A stretch of DNA of 64,000 nucleotides from Psococerastis gibbosa (taxonomy: Eukaryota > Arthropoda > Insecta > Psocodea > Psocidae). Of this stretch, positions 52,882 to 64,000 are shown piece after piece. The stretch covers positions 31,051,019 to 31,115,018 of the forward strand of contig OZ020491.1 in NCBI GenBank assembly GCA_963971405.1, read 5' to 3'. The notes under the pieces were generated by a model. It did not search any database, was not told the DNA's origin, and saw only the letters and a list, made by a program, of their open reading frames with translations. Positions within the stretch are counted from its first letter, which is position 1; every line of letters starts with the position of its first letter. The position numbers and the translations under genes were made by a program.

Positions 52882-52994
52882 AGACATCGAACAATTAGGG
52901 CGAAGACCATTGTCAGAGGAAGGGAGTAGCACCCACTCCCGAAAAGACACCCTCTTCCCCTGACAATGGTCTTCGCCCTAATTGTTCGATGTCT
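52882..52994. repeat. Perfect 35-bp-arm hairpin
   Basis: Arms 52882-52916 and 52960-52994 are perfect inverted copies (AGACATCGAACAATTAGGGC...); pairing continues imperfectly inward around a 43-bp spacer. A decayed single arm is found at ~1281-1325 after copy A. Likely a palindromic MITE. About 735 bp before copy C. Confidence 0.8.
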
Positions 52995-53729
52995 GCCTGT
53001 AATGACCATTAATACAGTAGGCAATGCAAGTCTAACTAACCCTCTGTTAAACAGTGTTACACCATAGCCATTAAGATAGGAGCAATAGCAGCAGTCTCGT
53101 GTCCAATTTGCCATGATGATCGTCAATCTTCGATATGAGAGGCATTATTTGAAAGGTTAATAAAATGATAGAGGGTACAAGACCATACCACGCCCTTGCT
53201 AGAGTTTTCATTTATACGGACCAAACCGTGTCTTTTTTTTTTTTTACGAACGCACCCCACCTGTGTGGATATTACTCCATATTGAGCCCAATGTTTAATA
53301 ATGTTCAATTTAACTGGCGTTACAAACACGCACCCTTCTTTTCTTCATATCTTCCTCTATCTAATGCATTGAACTGTCTATATTCTCAACGACTTTTCAG
53401 ATGTTGCGGCTGAAGCCAAGTGATTCCTTCTGAGAGGCAAATCTACGATCTACGATCTGAGAGGCAAATCTGCGATCTACGGCCATCAACGATATCACCA
53501 TTAGAATTGCTGGGACGAGTCAGCTTATACATTCTATCCCAGTCACACCATAGAAGAACATCCGAGAAACTAGAGGCCACATAATTCGTTACAATTAGTT
53601 AGCAAAGAAAGAAGACTAGAAATCTGATATTTATAATGTTGTGAGAGAGCTGACTGTTAAATTATTTCGCTGCACTCATTTCGTGCCATCGCTTAAATCG
53701 AAATTAAGTAACAATCCATAATAATAAAA

Positions 53730-55717
53730 ATGTACAAGTATTATATCATTATTGGGTGTCTCTTTATAAATTGCTGTGTTGTAGTAACATCTCACGAAAA
53801 TGTAAGTGAATCTCTGCAGTTGCTGTTCACAGTGTATCCACCAGAAGAGCGAGACAATGAAATTGTAGGCATGACTGCCTTTAATAACCTTATTTTATTC
53901 TTTGTTTCGAAAAACTTGTACCAATTTTACCCATGGGATACAGAGAATGATATCATTGCCAGTGATTTAGGACCTACTTTGGTAGACAGACAAATGGCTG
54001 TACTAGACAGAGAATTGTATTTTATATCATCGACTTCTGTCTTGTATCGGCACACTGCTAATACAAAAGGGGTAGAAAAGCTTTCCTCCGTATTTCATGG
54101 TGCGTCAAGGTCATCCGCTATAACTGCTATAAAAGGAAAGGTTTATTTCGAATGTCAAATTAGATCTTTGTGCGAATTTAATACGAAAACGTCTGTAACT
54201 AGGGAAAGGATATTAGCGGATCATGTTATTGTTACGTTGATATCAGTAAAAAATACTATTTACATGGGGACGAGTGGAGGGCTAATAATATATAATCCAG
54301 ACACTGATTACCAGAAGTTGTTTAAAGAAACCGACGAATTTTATATTCAATCACTTTTATATGATAGTTCCAATAGTGAAATCTATATTGGTACATATGG
54401 TGTCTATGGGCTTTATAGATTCTCTATTGAGACTCAAAGTCTTAATCTTGTGTGCTCTGATGACTCTATGAAACATAGGATATACGCATTAGCATTGAAT
54501 AATAACAATTTATATTTTGGAATTAACAACACTTTAATTGTACACGAAGCCACAGACCGTGGAACAGGAAAGTGTCAGGCAATTGCCCAAGTCAGAGGAA
54601 AAATTCACTCACTAGCTTTTTTGGATGATAATTTACATATAGGAACAGCGATTGGCTATATGTATCGATTGCCAAAGAGTAAATGTATTGATTTAAATAA
54701 TATGTCAATTAACAATGTAACCGTGGAAGCAATTAACGATATAACTAATGACGCCTACATTTTAAATGAAATTGAATTTGAAAATCCTGAACTTGAGGTT
54801 TCGTATCTACTTGTAACGCAGAAATCTAATTCATCGGTGGTAATCAGAGGAAATCCCAAACTTGAGAAATATTGTGGGGAACAGAAAGTGATTTATAAAC
54901 AAACCGTACCAGATTCAGAAGAATCAGTTAATTTAATAAAGTTGCTTCGCAACGGTGTAGTTGGCACATTAAAAAAAGGCTATGCCAAGCATAATGTTCG
55001 ACGTTTAAAGTCATTGAATATGAATAATTTGGTGCTTTCCAGTATAATTGCTACTCCGGCTAGTAAAGTTGTGAATATGGCAAGCGAGGAAGTGGAATGT
55101 TTTGAGACGATACAACCTCCAATGAAATACCAAGATTTTATAAATGGTTCAACTAAATGCGAGTTGTCTACAAAAATCACAATAACGAATAATGTTTCTA
55201 AAACTTTATTTAGTGGTGCTAACGATGCAATGCCTGATAGAGAAATTAACTGGAGTAGTAGACTGGGGCTATGGCCATTTACAGGTAGTGATCAACTTGA
55301 AAGCATTGGTGAAGTCACAGATAATACCAGTAGCGTATCATTAGGCAGGGACTGGACCCATGCTGTGAATGACACTCCCTACACTATTACTTCTTCCGAC
55401 GCGACGGTGTAAAATATATTAATATGACAGCTTTGCGTATTAAAAACTTAAATATTACAACAACAACTATAACTGAACGACGTGAGGTTGTTTTGAATTT
55501 AAAACAAAAAATTCGGGGACATATTGTTGGAACTTATGTGAATTTGCAGAATAGTGTTAATCAGTTTTGGGTTTCGATCAAAGATATTATGGATCACTTA
55601 AAGACTTTGGACTTGTTGCCAGAAGAAATTGAAATCAATAACGATGACAGTATTACTTTTCATAGTCAAATGCAACGAAACTGGAATAGAAAGTATGGAT
55701 TTCTGGGCTTTGTTTAA
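53730..55717 (+). CDS. Secreted propeller-like family protein, copy C (one frameshift)
   Basis: ATG at 53730 opens a signal peptide (hydrophobic 'YYIIIGCLFINCCVVV'). Residues ~25-330 carry the propeller-like units ('NNLYFGINNTLIVHE', 'TIYMGTSGGLIIYNP', 'EIYIGTYGVYGLYRF'). Then 'NPELEVSYLL', 'EKYCGEQKVIY', 'LGLWPFTGS', 'LGRDWT' follow. The first frame stops at 55410-55412; the family sequence resumes at once in another frame and continues to TAA 55717 with 'LNLKQKIRGHIVG' and 'LLPEEIEINNDDS'. The break is at a tandem CGACG CGACG (55397-55406): one 5-bp unit too many. Closest to copy D. A recent pseudogene, or an assembly error. Confidence 0.75.
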
Positions 55718-55960
55718 AATAAAACTGTTGAAGATTTGTTTTTTCACTAAAGGATACTAAACAATGGATAACTTCTTGTGAAGTTTGTACTTATCTTTTT
55801 TTGTAAAGCGTGTTTAGGTTAAGTTAAGAATAAGTGTTCAATGGTACGGTACCTCAGGCTCACCCTGACTTCTGAGTCTGGGGCATCATACGACAGCATA
55901 ATGTTTGTGTTTATGAAAAGTACCTGCATTCGCTTGTTTTTAATTGATGTTGTTTCCCCA

Positions 55961-55966
55961 AATAAA
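55961..55966 (+). terminator. Candidate polyadenylation signal of copy C
   Basis: AATAAA about 245 bp after the stop of copy C. Position is plausible; not otherwise supported. Confidence 0.3.
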
Positions 55967-56225
55967 CTCTACCAGTAAATTGATATTTTTAAATAATTTT
56001 TCTTTTCAAATTTATACAACAAATCAACCCCTGTCATTCGAATGCAGCCATTGACCCGCATTTTGACTTCGAGTCAACGCTTTATGAGATGGCGTCTGAT
56101 CAAAATGAATCTGACCAAAACTTTGAAATTTCTGTTGCAAGAACTAGACTCTGAAAATGGTTGCTTTTAGTTGATTTATTTTGTATAAGTCAGCGCAATA
56201 AATATTATTAAATTTTGCAGTTAGG

Positions 56226-56634
56226 TGGCGTAAATTTCCGAAATATACCTCGGGGAGGGGGGATCATGTGATCAAAATGCGTACCCTAGTTGTCAAAATC
56301 CGAGGGGAGGGGCAACCCCAAAAACTTTAAAATATTAAAATCCATGATTGCAGTGCAGATTCAAACATTGACAAAAGACAAGTCGAATCTTCGAAATTGA
56401 ATTGATATGATACCGTACATGATACATTAAGATAGTAGAATTTTCGTTTTAGTGATTTTTTTTTAGAAGAATTCTCTTCGAAAAAAAAACGTTCGAAATT
56501 TTTCGATTTTAATTTTTAGTTTATTAATGAAGTTTTTTCAATCAATTCTTTTTATTTTAAAATCCTGGGGGACTGGACAAGTACCTGGGGGTGGCCAACC
56601 CCCCCCCCCCCCCCAGACCCTTAATTATGCCAAT
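56226..56634. mobile_element. MITE-like element with TTGGCGTAAATT-type ends
   Basis: Left end GGTGGCGTAAATTTCCG and right end (reverse complement) ATTGGCATAATTAAGGG with a G-run inside the left end and C16 inside the right. The same ends bound the centre of the foldback element at 43535-45313. Target duplication not resolved. Confidence 0.5.
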
Positions 56635-57452
56635 GATGGAAAGAGGTGGAGAGTTCTTTGAAGAGTTATTTCACTTGACGAGCCGCCACTGGTTCAGGGG
56701 TGTCCGTAATATTGCAATAATAAATCGACCTTGCTGGATGGCCGCTCTGTTAACATATTGTGAATTCCTGGCTGCGCTCCTATTATTATGTATACCTACA
56801 TAGTCAGACCTGTTTTTTCTCCGGTGGTCACATTAACGCAGCTGAGCAGTCCAGCCAGGCGTGGCGTGGCGTATTCAATGTAGAATTTTAGTTGATCCAA
56901 TATAGACGAAACGCGAGTGTTTTGATTTGTAAAAATATATACAAATATACAAACCTAAACACTATATCATCTTAATTAATTAAAAGATCAACTTCTGCTA
57001 ATTGGTAAGAACATAGTAGTACGTGCAGTATATATATATATATATAAAAAAATGCGTTAAATACTTTTATATTATTACATGGTTTTTTTCGCACAAATTA
57101 TATTCTCGTATATTTAACATATGCTATAAATTCAAGATGAGTTGTCAAAACAAAACAAAAACGGGGCTTGACATAAAATCGTTTCAATAGGCTATATTTT
57201 TTGGATAACATTTTAAATTATATTTTAGATCGTTGCAGACAAACCAAGATATTACCGCTACAGTACAGCTTCAGAAAAGTCAGACAAATCGGAAGAACAA
57301 GTCGTAACAATGACGCTACTGTATGTGCTGCTACTAACCACTTATAGGCCTAGGGTGATTGAAATGTAGTAATTTTTTTAACCTCATCATAAATTAGGCA
57401 CAGTAGTAAAATTAATAATAACAACTAAGGTGAATTCTCGAATAACTCCATA

Positions 57453-59367
57453 ATGCTGATATATCTCACTGTTGGGTTGTGTCAATTTGTCTTCATTAAT
57501 GCAGAACTGTCAGCTCAAACTATTGGAAATGTATCAATTAAGTTTAGAATTGCTGTCAACAAAAGAGGTGGTGCAATGTTACCATTCAAAGATAGCATTT
57601 ATTTCTTAGATCAATTTGCCAACCTTCACTCGTATTCTATATTAACAAGTAAGCAAGTGCTCGCAGCTGTCAACTTAGGTAAAAGTTATTATGGAAAACA
57701 GCTGGCTGAACTGGACAATGAGTTGTATATTGTGGCTGATAATGGAACATTGTTCAAACACATTCCGGGGGTGTTGGGTGTTACAGAAGTTGCTAAGGGT
57801 AGAGAAAGTAGTGACACGTTAGAATGCTTCGCTATAATTACCCTGAATGGGAAGGTTTATTATCAATGCAGTTCATTTCAGTTATGCCAGTATGACCCAG
57901 AAGAAAAAGTGAGCAAAGTAGTAGTCGAGGTGTCAAGTTCTATTAACACACTAAGTATATTAGAAAATATACTGTACATAGGAACATGGCGGGGACTGAT
58001 AGAATATGACCCTCTGACGGGAAATGAAAACAATTTGCCGGTTACAGAACCACTTGCAGTAAGGAAAATATTGCCAGTGCAAGCAAGACGAGAAATTTAC
58101 ATTAACTCTGACACAGGTTTATTCAGGTACTCTGTCCAGGAACGCAATGTGTCCCTGGTATGTTCAGAAGACCCAAAATTGTACCACACAAGGTATGGTA
58201 TTGAATTTATTAACAACCTTCTGTATTACAGCGTCAAGAACTCCTTGATAGTTACAGATGTCAGCAATAGCTCGGGGATATGTCGCGTAATTGGCCTTGT
58301 GGAAGATCCAATAATCTATTCAATGATTTACTATCGAAAGAGACTATATTGGTGCAAATAATCATATTTATGAAATGAATACTTGCCAAAATTTGAATGA
58401 TATATTACCAAACAATAAAATAAAGGTTACAAGTGAAATCACCAGTGACCAAGAAGTTTTAATGAAATTAGAACACATGAATCCAACCGTAGATATTTCG
58501 ATGCTACATGTTAAAAGTAAAAATAAAACTGCAGCCCTGATAGAAGTAAACGAAAGTAGCCGGGAATACTGTGGGGTACGTGATGTGCTGTTCTTTGACG
58601 TTGCTATGAATCTTTCCAACATAATCAGCGTGGGTTTAACTGGTGCTTTACAAAACCGTCTAAAGCCCAATACTACTGGCATTAAAATTCTTAAAGTATT
58701 CGACGCTGATAATTTGATATTTAACAACATTTTGGCTAGTCAGGCAGATGATATCAAAAAGACAAGTAATGAAATTAATTGTTCTGAGACATTTGACTTT
58801 GGGGATTCAACGATAGCTGACGAAAAAATTGGTACTCATACACCATTCACTAAGTGCGATTTGTCTACTAAAATATTAATTAAAGACGAGGTAACAAGAT
58901 ATCTAGCAACCAACGAAAAGGATGTAACATCTGATGACGAAGTCAGTTGGAGTACAAAATTAGGTACTTGGCCATTTGCAGGTAGTGACTTTGGAAATGT
59001 AAAAAGAATATCATTGGGTAGGGACTGGACTTCGGCGAAGAATGACATTCCATTTGAGCTGTCGTCTTTAGAGGGAGTGAGATACATAAATAAAACTGCT
59101 TTACGAATTAAAAATCAAAATGTCACAGCAACTTCTGAAATTGAAGAAATGGAAGTGACATTGAACTTGGAACAAAAAATCAAAGGCAATGTTGTTGGAA
59201 TTTACATTAACGAGAAGGAAGAGGAGGATGAGTTTTGGATCTCGGTAAAAGATATTATGGTTTATCTGGAGGAACAGGATTTACTACCACCAGAAATAAA
59301 AATAAATACTGACAACAGTATATCATTTCATAGTCAATTGAATGGAAGCGTACATATGGTTGGATAA
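57453..59367 (+). CDS. Secreted propeller-like family protein, copy D (one frameshift)
   Basis: ATG at 57453 opens a signal peptide ('MLIYLTVGLCQFVFINA'). Propeller-like units cover residues ~25-300 ('SIYFLDQFANLHSYS', 'ELYIVADNGTLFKH', 'ILYIGTWRGLIEYDP'). The frame stops at 58359-58361 but the family sequence continues in another frame from the same point: the string at 58345-58350 lacks one TA of a TATATA tract relative to the expected codons. It then runs to 59367 with 'NPTVDISML', 'REYCGVRDVLF', 'LGTWPFAGS', 'LGRDWT', 'LLPPEIKINTDNS'. Tandem neighbour and closest relative of copy C, about 1.7 kb apart. Confidence 0.75.
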
Positions 59368-59685
59368 GTACGGGATAGTTATGTATAGTTAGAGCAATGC
59401 GTATTATATTTGAGTAGCCTAGTATCAAACATGGACACACGCCACATTGTACATTTTGTATTTTTTGTTGGATTTTAATTCTCCATAGGTTGCTGTATCA
59501 GATAAAAATATTGGTGGCTATCAAACGCGGACAATTCCCGGTGATTTAGAGCTTGAAAAAGTGAACTTGGGTAAAAAAAAAAAAAAAACATTTGCAATGA
59601 ATTTAGTTATCGAAGTCGGACAATTACCCTCCAGCCAATGGCAACACTTGAATCTGGTGACGTAGGTTGAAACAGCACAAGCTAA

Positions 59686-59863
59686 GGCGGCTATACCATC
59701 TGTCAATAATCCGTCATTTGTGCATCAGTAATTGATGATAGTTTTGATTTAAGGAGACTATTATGTAGACACTTAACTTATGTATTATAAATGAAGTTAT
59801 AATATGGTAGAGACTTATTATTGATGCGTAAATGACGGAATATTGACTGGTGGAATAGCCACC
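59686..59863. mobile_element. Harbinger-like MITE (178 bp)
   Basis: Ends GGCGGCTATACCATCTGTCA / GGTGGCTATTCCACCAGTCA continue into a ~50-bp TIR including CCGTCATTT on both sides. TAA duplications at 59683-59685 and 59864-59866. Resembles the 6105-6266 element at its tips. Confidence 0.82.
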
Positions 59864-61272
59864 TAAATGCTTTCCATCGATTGTCAAAAGAATTTGGTGT
59901 TATCCAAAGTTAGTGACCAAGCTGCATACTATTCTCGATAGTTGTCCCTACTGTTACAACCTGCAGAAGGTGTAGCGAATGAGGGCAGTAGTGATAATCT
60001 TAGACCAAATGACGTTCCAACCTATACTTGGACGAAATGTCCTCCGATAAGCTTTTTATTTTTTGTATTGGCATTTCTTTATTTAATACACAACATTACA
60101 TTATTAGAAACCTCCTATTATTCAAGGGTATTTGTATCTTGAATTTAGTATTTTATTACCTGTACGGTAGTTGTAACTTATTTTATGAAATTATTCGAGC
60201 CTAACTGAGTTTTTAGTGGAGTTACATTAGACAAAAAATGGTAAAACCTCGGAATCCAGGGCCAGTCCATGAATTTTTTTAAAAACTTTGAAAATGAGTT
60301 TTTAGTAGTAGACCTAGGCCCATATAGAAAAATGTTAAAAACAAAATTTTGCCCGCTCTCAATTTTTAACTACGGGGTGTGGCAGCATAACTTCCCTTTT
60401 TTATGCGCGCTATTCAATCGATTGGTGTCGTAACGGAGTGTTAGTGGTCTCGGTCGAGAGGCGGGGCTTTAAAGTTTAAGTTTTGTCTTACATAGTTTTG
60501 AAGAGCAAAATATTTAGATCACGACCTGCAATAGTCAATGCACGCATTGCGAACCGTATTAATTAAAAATATGCCGATTACAGAATGATCCAATTTCTGA
60601 ATGTCTAAAAATAAGGACCCATAAGAACGTTATGCCCGTACCTTGCCGGGCGAAGATTTCTGTCCAGTTTTTTCTTGATCTTCAAATAATTTCGAAGACT
60701 TAAAAAGTTGTTTTTAACGTGTAGAATATTAATAGCTGTTATATTAACTGCAATAATAATACAATTGTTTTGTTTATTAATATTAAAATATTAACCATTC
60801 ATAGTCCTATTTAACAAATAGTCCAGTACTCTTACTAAATGTATTATAGTCTATGTACTGTTGGACTCGGCATCTGAATTAGGTTAAGTCATGCTTTCAC
60901 CTGATTCATAGCGTCAATGGTAAGCTTGTCTCACCTTGTTCACCCGCGCCCCCACAAAGTAATGCTAGTCCCATCTCTGAATCAGCTCATAATGCATTCA
61001 GTATTAATTCACTATTTTCAAAATACTTCAAAATAATAACACCATCGATAACCTATACGCAAGGGTTATCGATTGCATTTAGCTATAATCTTTAACGCTG
61101 AACTAATACTATATCTACTGATGCCACATCCGCTTGTGGTTTAACTGAGGACACATCAACATTGCAGTCTGCACTCAGCATCGTCGGAATTGTGTCAATT
61201 CTGTACTAAGCTTTAAATAACTTTTTTATACCAGACAAAATCTTTCTAACATACTGTAAGTACAAGTACAAG
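59864..61272. other. Non-coding stretch
   Basis: No credible gene; the 66-codon ORF at 59942-60142 has no recognised features. AT-rich. Confidence 0.4.
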
Positions 61273-61458
61273 CAAGGGCGGCTTTTGCCTCCAATTGAGG
61301 GGGGGGGGGGTCAGCGGGCAGGATCAGTGGATTATAGCATTAGAAAACATAATTATTTTTAATTCCCAATGTAAACCCATTGTCATCTAGAGTAAGTTAA
61401 TTTATTTGGGGGCGGGGGTCCGAACCCTCTGACCCCCCCCCCCTAAAATCCGCCCTTG
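61273..61458. mobile_element. hAT-type MITE (186 bp)
   Basis: Ends CAAGGGCGGCTTTTG / CAAGGGCGGATTTTA. Flanks AGTACAAG (61265-61272) and ACTACAAG (61459-61466) match at 7 of 8. G12 inside the left end, C10 inside the right end. Confidence 0.8.
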
Positions 61459-61574
61459 ACTACAAGTAGTATAAAGAACGCTTTATAATTTTATACCCAT
61501 ACTAGTAGCATACAAGTATGTATACTTAAGAGTTTTATAGTGACTGTCTCTACAAAGTGACTTTGTGGAACTTA

Positions 61575-61752
61575 CACATATTTCTAATAAATGAATAAGA
61601 CACAACTGATCCACAACAAAATATAATATATAACTTACTTGACCGGCTTCGGTAAGGCACCTGATGATGATAATGGTATACCTCACTGAAACCGGTCATT
61701 ATATTTACTATCATTTATTTTGGATCAGTTGCATCTTATTCATTTATTCACT
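61575..61752. repeat. Inverted repeat with hammerhead-like core
   Basis: Left arm (AATAAATGAATAAGACACAA...GACCGGCTTCGGTAAGG) and right arm (CCTCACTGAAACCGGTCA...TCTTATTCATTTATT) are inverted copies. Between and in them are CTGATGA (61661-61667), GAAAC (61688-61692) and GTC (61695-61697) in hammerhead order. Probably a Penelope-like terminal piece; ribozyme activity is not shown. Confidence 0.45.
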
Positions 61753-61904
61753 TAGAGTTTTTTTTTTTTACTTTAGAGTTTTGTATGGGGCATGGCTATT
61801 TGCCTTAATAGGGGTATTCACTATGTTTGGTAGAAAAAGGGAAATAGAGAAATAGTACAGCGTGAGAATACCTCCGCCAACCATAGAACTAGAAAAACAT
61901 AATA

Positions 61905-62094
61905 ATAATTTTTTTTTTTTCCCAGCCGGTACCCCCAGCACTGGGAGCATTTAATAGATATAAAACAATACAACATTAAAGAAAATAATAGTTTTTACCG
62001 GAATACTGCATGTAAGCCCCATAAGGGAGGCTTGTGGCAGGATTCGCCAAAAGACTAAAAACAGTTATTATGGGGATACAATAATAATTTTTTT
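61905..62094 (-). repeat. Second non-LTR-like 3' tail (minus strand)
   Basis: A T-run followed by CCCAGCCGGTACCCCCAGCA and 'CTGGGAGCATTTAATAGAT' (in two parts) mimics the layout of the L1x 3' end (T-run, GGCCGGTACTCCCC). Probably a related subfamily truncated to its 3' end. Confidence 0.45.
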
Positions 62095-64000
62095 TTCTTC
62101 TTCTTCGGCCGGTACTCCCCTGCGCCGAAGGAATATATTTATAAATTAACAATTATACCCTTATAATACAAATAACCTGTGGGCCCCCAAGTTAATCAAC
62201 TTGTCGGGGGCTCGCACAGTAAACGCTGTAGATGATGCAACAACATGTTTTCTATTTCACGTCTGTGTTAGCAAAAAAAACTTAGTTTTAATTTCAAATC
62301 AGTTTAATTCATACCATTTAAAATTGTAAGTTAACGTAAAGAGTAATTATAGTAAAGTAAAATAATTAAAGTAAAAAGTAAAATAATTAAAGTAAAAAGT
62401 AAAGTAAGTTTTAAAGCGAAGTATTTTAATTCAAAAGCCATTTTTTAATTTTCGTTTTTATCTCTCCTATTTTAGTTAATTTTTTAAGTTGTATGGGCAA
62501 TTCATTAAAAATTTTCGTTATACTATTTAATCTATTCCCGTATTTGTTGTAGGCTGGTTTCCAATTGACGTTTCTTGGATTTCGAGTATTGTGATGTGAA
62601 TTGTTTTCTGTTTCTATGTTAAAATTCTTGTCAAAGAAGTTATATTTAATTACTTTAAATGTATAGAGTTGTTTTAGGTTTAATATTTCGAGGTACTTAT
62701 ATTTATCATCAATGTGGCTAAATTTTTTGTTTAGTTTGTTTGACAATATATTCTTAATTATTCTGTTTTGGGCATTTTGCACTTTATTTACATAAGTGTT
62801 TTCGTCCCTGCACCAAGATGTTATTCCGTAAGTTATTACAGACTCTATCAGGGCGTGATAAACATTTGTTATTACTTTCCTTGGCATCCCGTATTTTAAT
62901 TTATGGAGAGCTGCACTTTACACAATGACTCTATATGCGATTGCCAGTTTAGATGGCTGTCAATGGTTAATCCCAAATATTTGTGCTCTTCTACCATGTC
63001 TATATATTGTGTGCAATTGCAGGTATTGCTGGAGTGCAGACATCCATGTTTGTGGAATATGTATTTGCTTTCAATTTGTTTGGGTCCTCTATTCCTCATG
63101 TGCATGATTTTTGTCTTTTTGAAGTTAATTGCCAGACCGAGGTCATGGGTCAGTTGTTGAATTTCTCCGATTGCAGAGTTCATTTTCTTGCTAGCTGCTT
63201 TGACATCTTTGTTTGCAATTATGAGTGCCATATCATCTGCGTACATAAATACCTGCAAACCTTTTAAGTAGTCTATTAATTTATTAATCGTTAATATATA
63301 TAAATACGGTCCCAACAAACTGCCTTGTGGGACACCGCTGTCCCATGCGCCTAATTTACAATTTTGCTCATTTAGTCTGACTGTTGCTTTTCTGTTTTTT
63401 AGGTAATTTTTGAACCATTCAAGCTCGATGCCGCTAATTCCTATTTCCTGCAGTTGTTTTGTTATTACCAATTGGGGCATTACGTCAAACGCTTTGGAAA
63501 AATCTAAAAAGAGGATTAAAATGTTGTTGTTTAGGTGAAGTTGGTGATTGCAATAATCACTAAAATCTCCAAGGCATTGTTCAGCACTTTTCGCTTTCTG
63601 AAAACCATATTGTCTTCTATGTATAATTTTATTTTTTATTAAGTATGTTGTTAGTTGTTTATGAACTATTTTCTCTAATATTTTCTCAGACGAGTTCAGA
63701 ATACTTATTGGCCTATAGTTTTTTGTGGTCATCGTGCTTGCCATTTTTATATATAGGTCTTATTATCGCTTCTTTCATTTGCTTCGGGATAGTTCCATCG
63801 CTTAGAGAACCGTTTATTATTTTTGATAATATTGGTATAAACTGTTTGTTTGATGGTATGTCCCTCATCCTGATTTCGTCCGTTCCTGGTGACTTTTTTG
63901 TGTTCATTTTTTTAATAGTTGCTCCCACCTCTTCGGAGGATACACTTTTCCATTTAAATATTGGCTTGTGAACAGTATCTGTTTTTTTATTTATATCTGT
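62095..64000 (-). pseudogene. Non-LTR retrotransposon (L1x), RT region to 3' end, minus strand
   Basis: Runs off the window on its 5' side. Minus-strand frames give reverse-transcriptase blocks in order: 'KSPGTDEI' lead (63928-63713), 'NYRPISILNSSEKILEK', 'LFLDFSKAFDV' (motif A), 'GVPQGSLLGPYLY' (motif B), 'VFMYADDMALI' (motif C), 'HKYLGLTIDSHLNW' (63744-62896), then 'YHALIESVITYGITSW' and 'IFNELPIQLKKL' (62887-62426). Two frameshifts (near 63735 and 62915) break an otherwise well-kept ORF, so it is young but dead, or sequence errors are present. The 3' part has 'CCCGACAAGTTGATTAACTT' and ends at GAAGAAGAAAAAAAA (62095). Jockey/CR1-like by motif style; the clade is not proven. Confidence 0.85.

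Larger units (their letters stand above)
55718..57452. other. Intergenic stretch between copies C and D
   Basis: No gene. Contains a MITE-like unit at 56226-56634 and a (TA)n tract near 57030-57047. The ORF at 56591-56803 runs through a C-tract of the MITE and is not credible. Confidence 0.45.

Noticed and set aside
55397-58352. Programmed ribosomal frameshifting in copies C and D
   Set aside because: The two shifts are at different sites and of different kinds, with no slippery heptamer; intact copies A and B need none.

Overview
This 64 kb window is eukaryotic nuclear DNA, most likely from an arthropod. It is AT-rich and gene-poor, and it is filled with non-LTR retrotransposon relics, tRNA-headed SINEs, many short terminal-inverted-repeat (TIR) elements with clean target-site duplications (TSDs), one LTR element and a Polinton/Maverick-type block. 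Operons, Shine-Dalgarno sites and RNA operons are absent. The arthropod assignment is inferred from the repeat types and the Polinton gene set; nothing here fixes the species.

Host-type genes fall into two groups. (1) Four members of one unrecognised family of secreted proteins, each on a single open exon: a partial copy at 1-1233, an intact copy at 8344-10356, and two copies at 53730-55717 and 57453-59367 that each carry one small frameshift. They have a signal peptide, an N-terminal half that looks like a beta-propeller, and a conserved C-terminal half. (2) A 1982-residue intronless protein at 32229-38177 with a class-3 lipase-like domain, an NB-ARC nucleotide-binding switch and about 30 ankyrin repeats. 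This is an NLR/STAND-like architecture.

From about 12.08 to 18.86 kb lies a compact Polinton/Maverick (adintovirus-like) block. Nine long ORFs are all uninterrupted: penton-like protein, adenain-type protease, phospholipase A2 minor-capsid protein, packaging ATPase, a DUF8207-like protein, an integrase with chromodomain, two uncharacterised overlapping ORFs and a small OB-fold-like protein. A tenth ORF of 43 aa is likely. A 33-bp hairpin lies on one side and two tandem arrays on the other. No protein-primed DNA polymerase B and no major capsid protein are visible.

The rest is layered mobile DNA. It includes a non-autonomous LTR element (24697-27989) with apparently identical 760-bp LTRs, nested in a TIR element (23971-28161). 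There are hAT-type MITEs with 8-bp TSDs at 3925, 4402, 20942, 29518, 47418 and 61273, and Harbinger-like MITEs with TWA TSDs at 6105, 47850 and 59686. A 2-kb Harbinger-like element is inserted in an older ~0.86-kb repeat family. A long-TIR foldback element occupies 43535-45313. Non-LTR relics occur at 5.0, 10.4, 30.4, 38.2, 40.0, 42.3 and 62.1-64.0 kb. Long G/C homopolymers recur inside these small elements.
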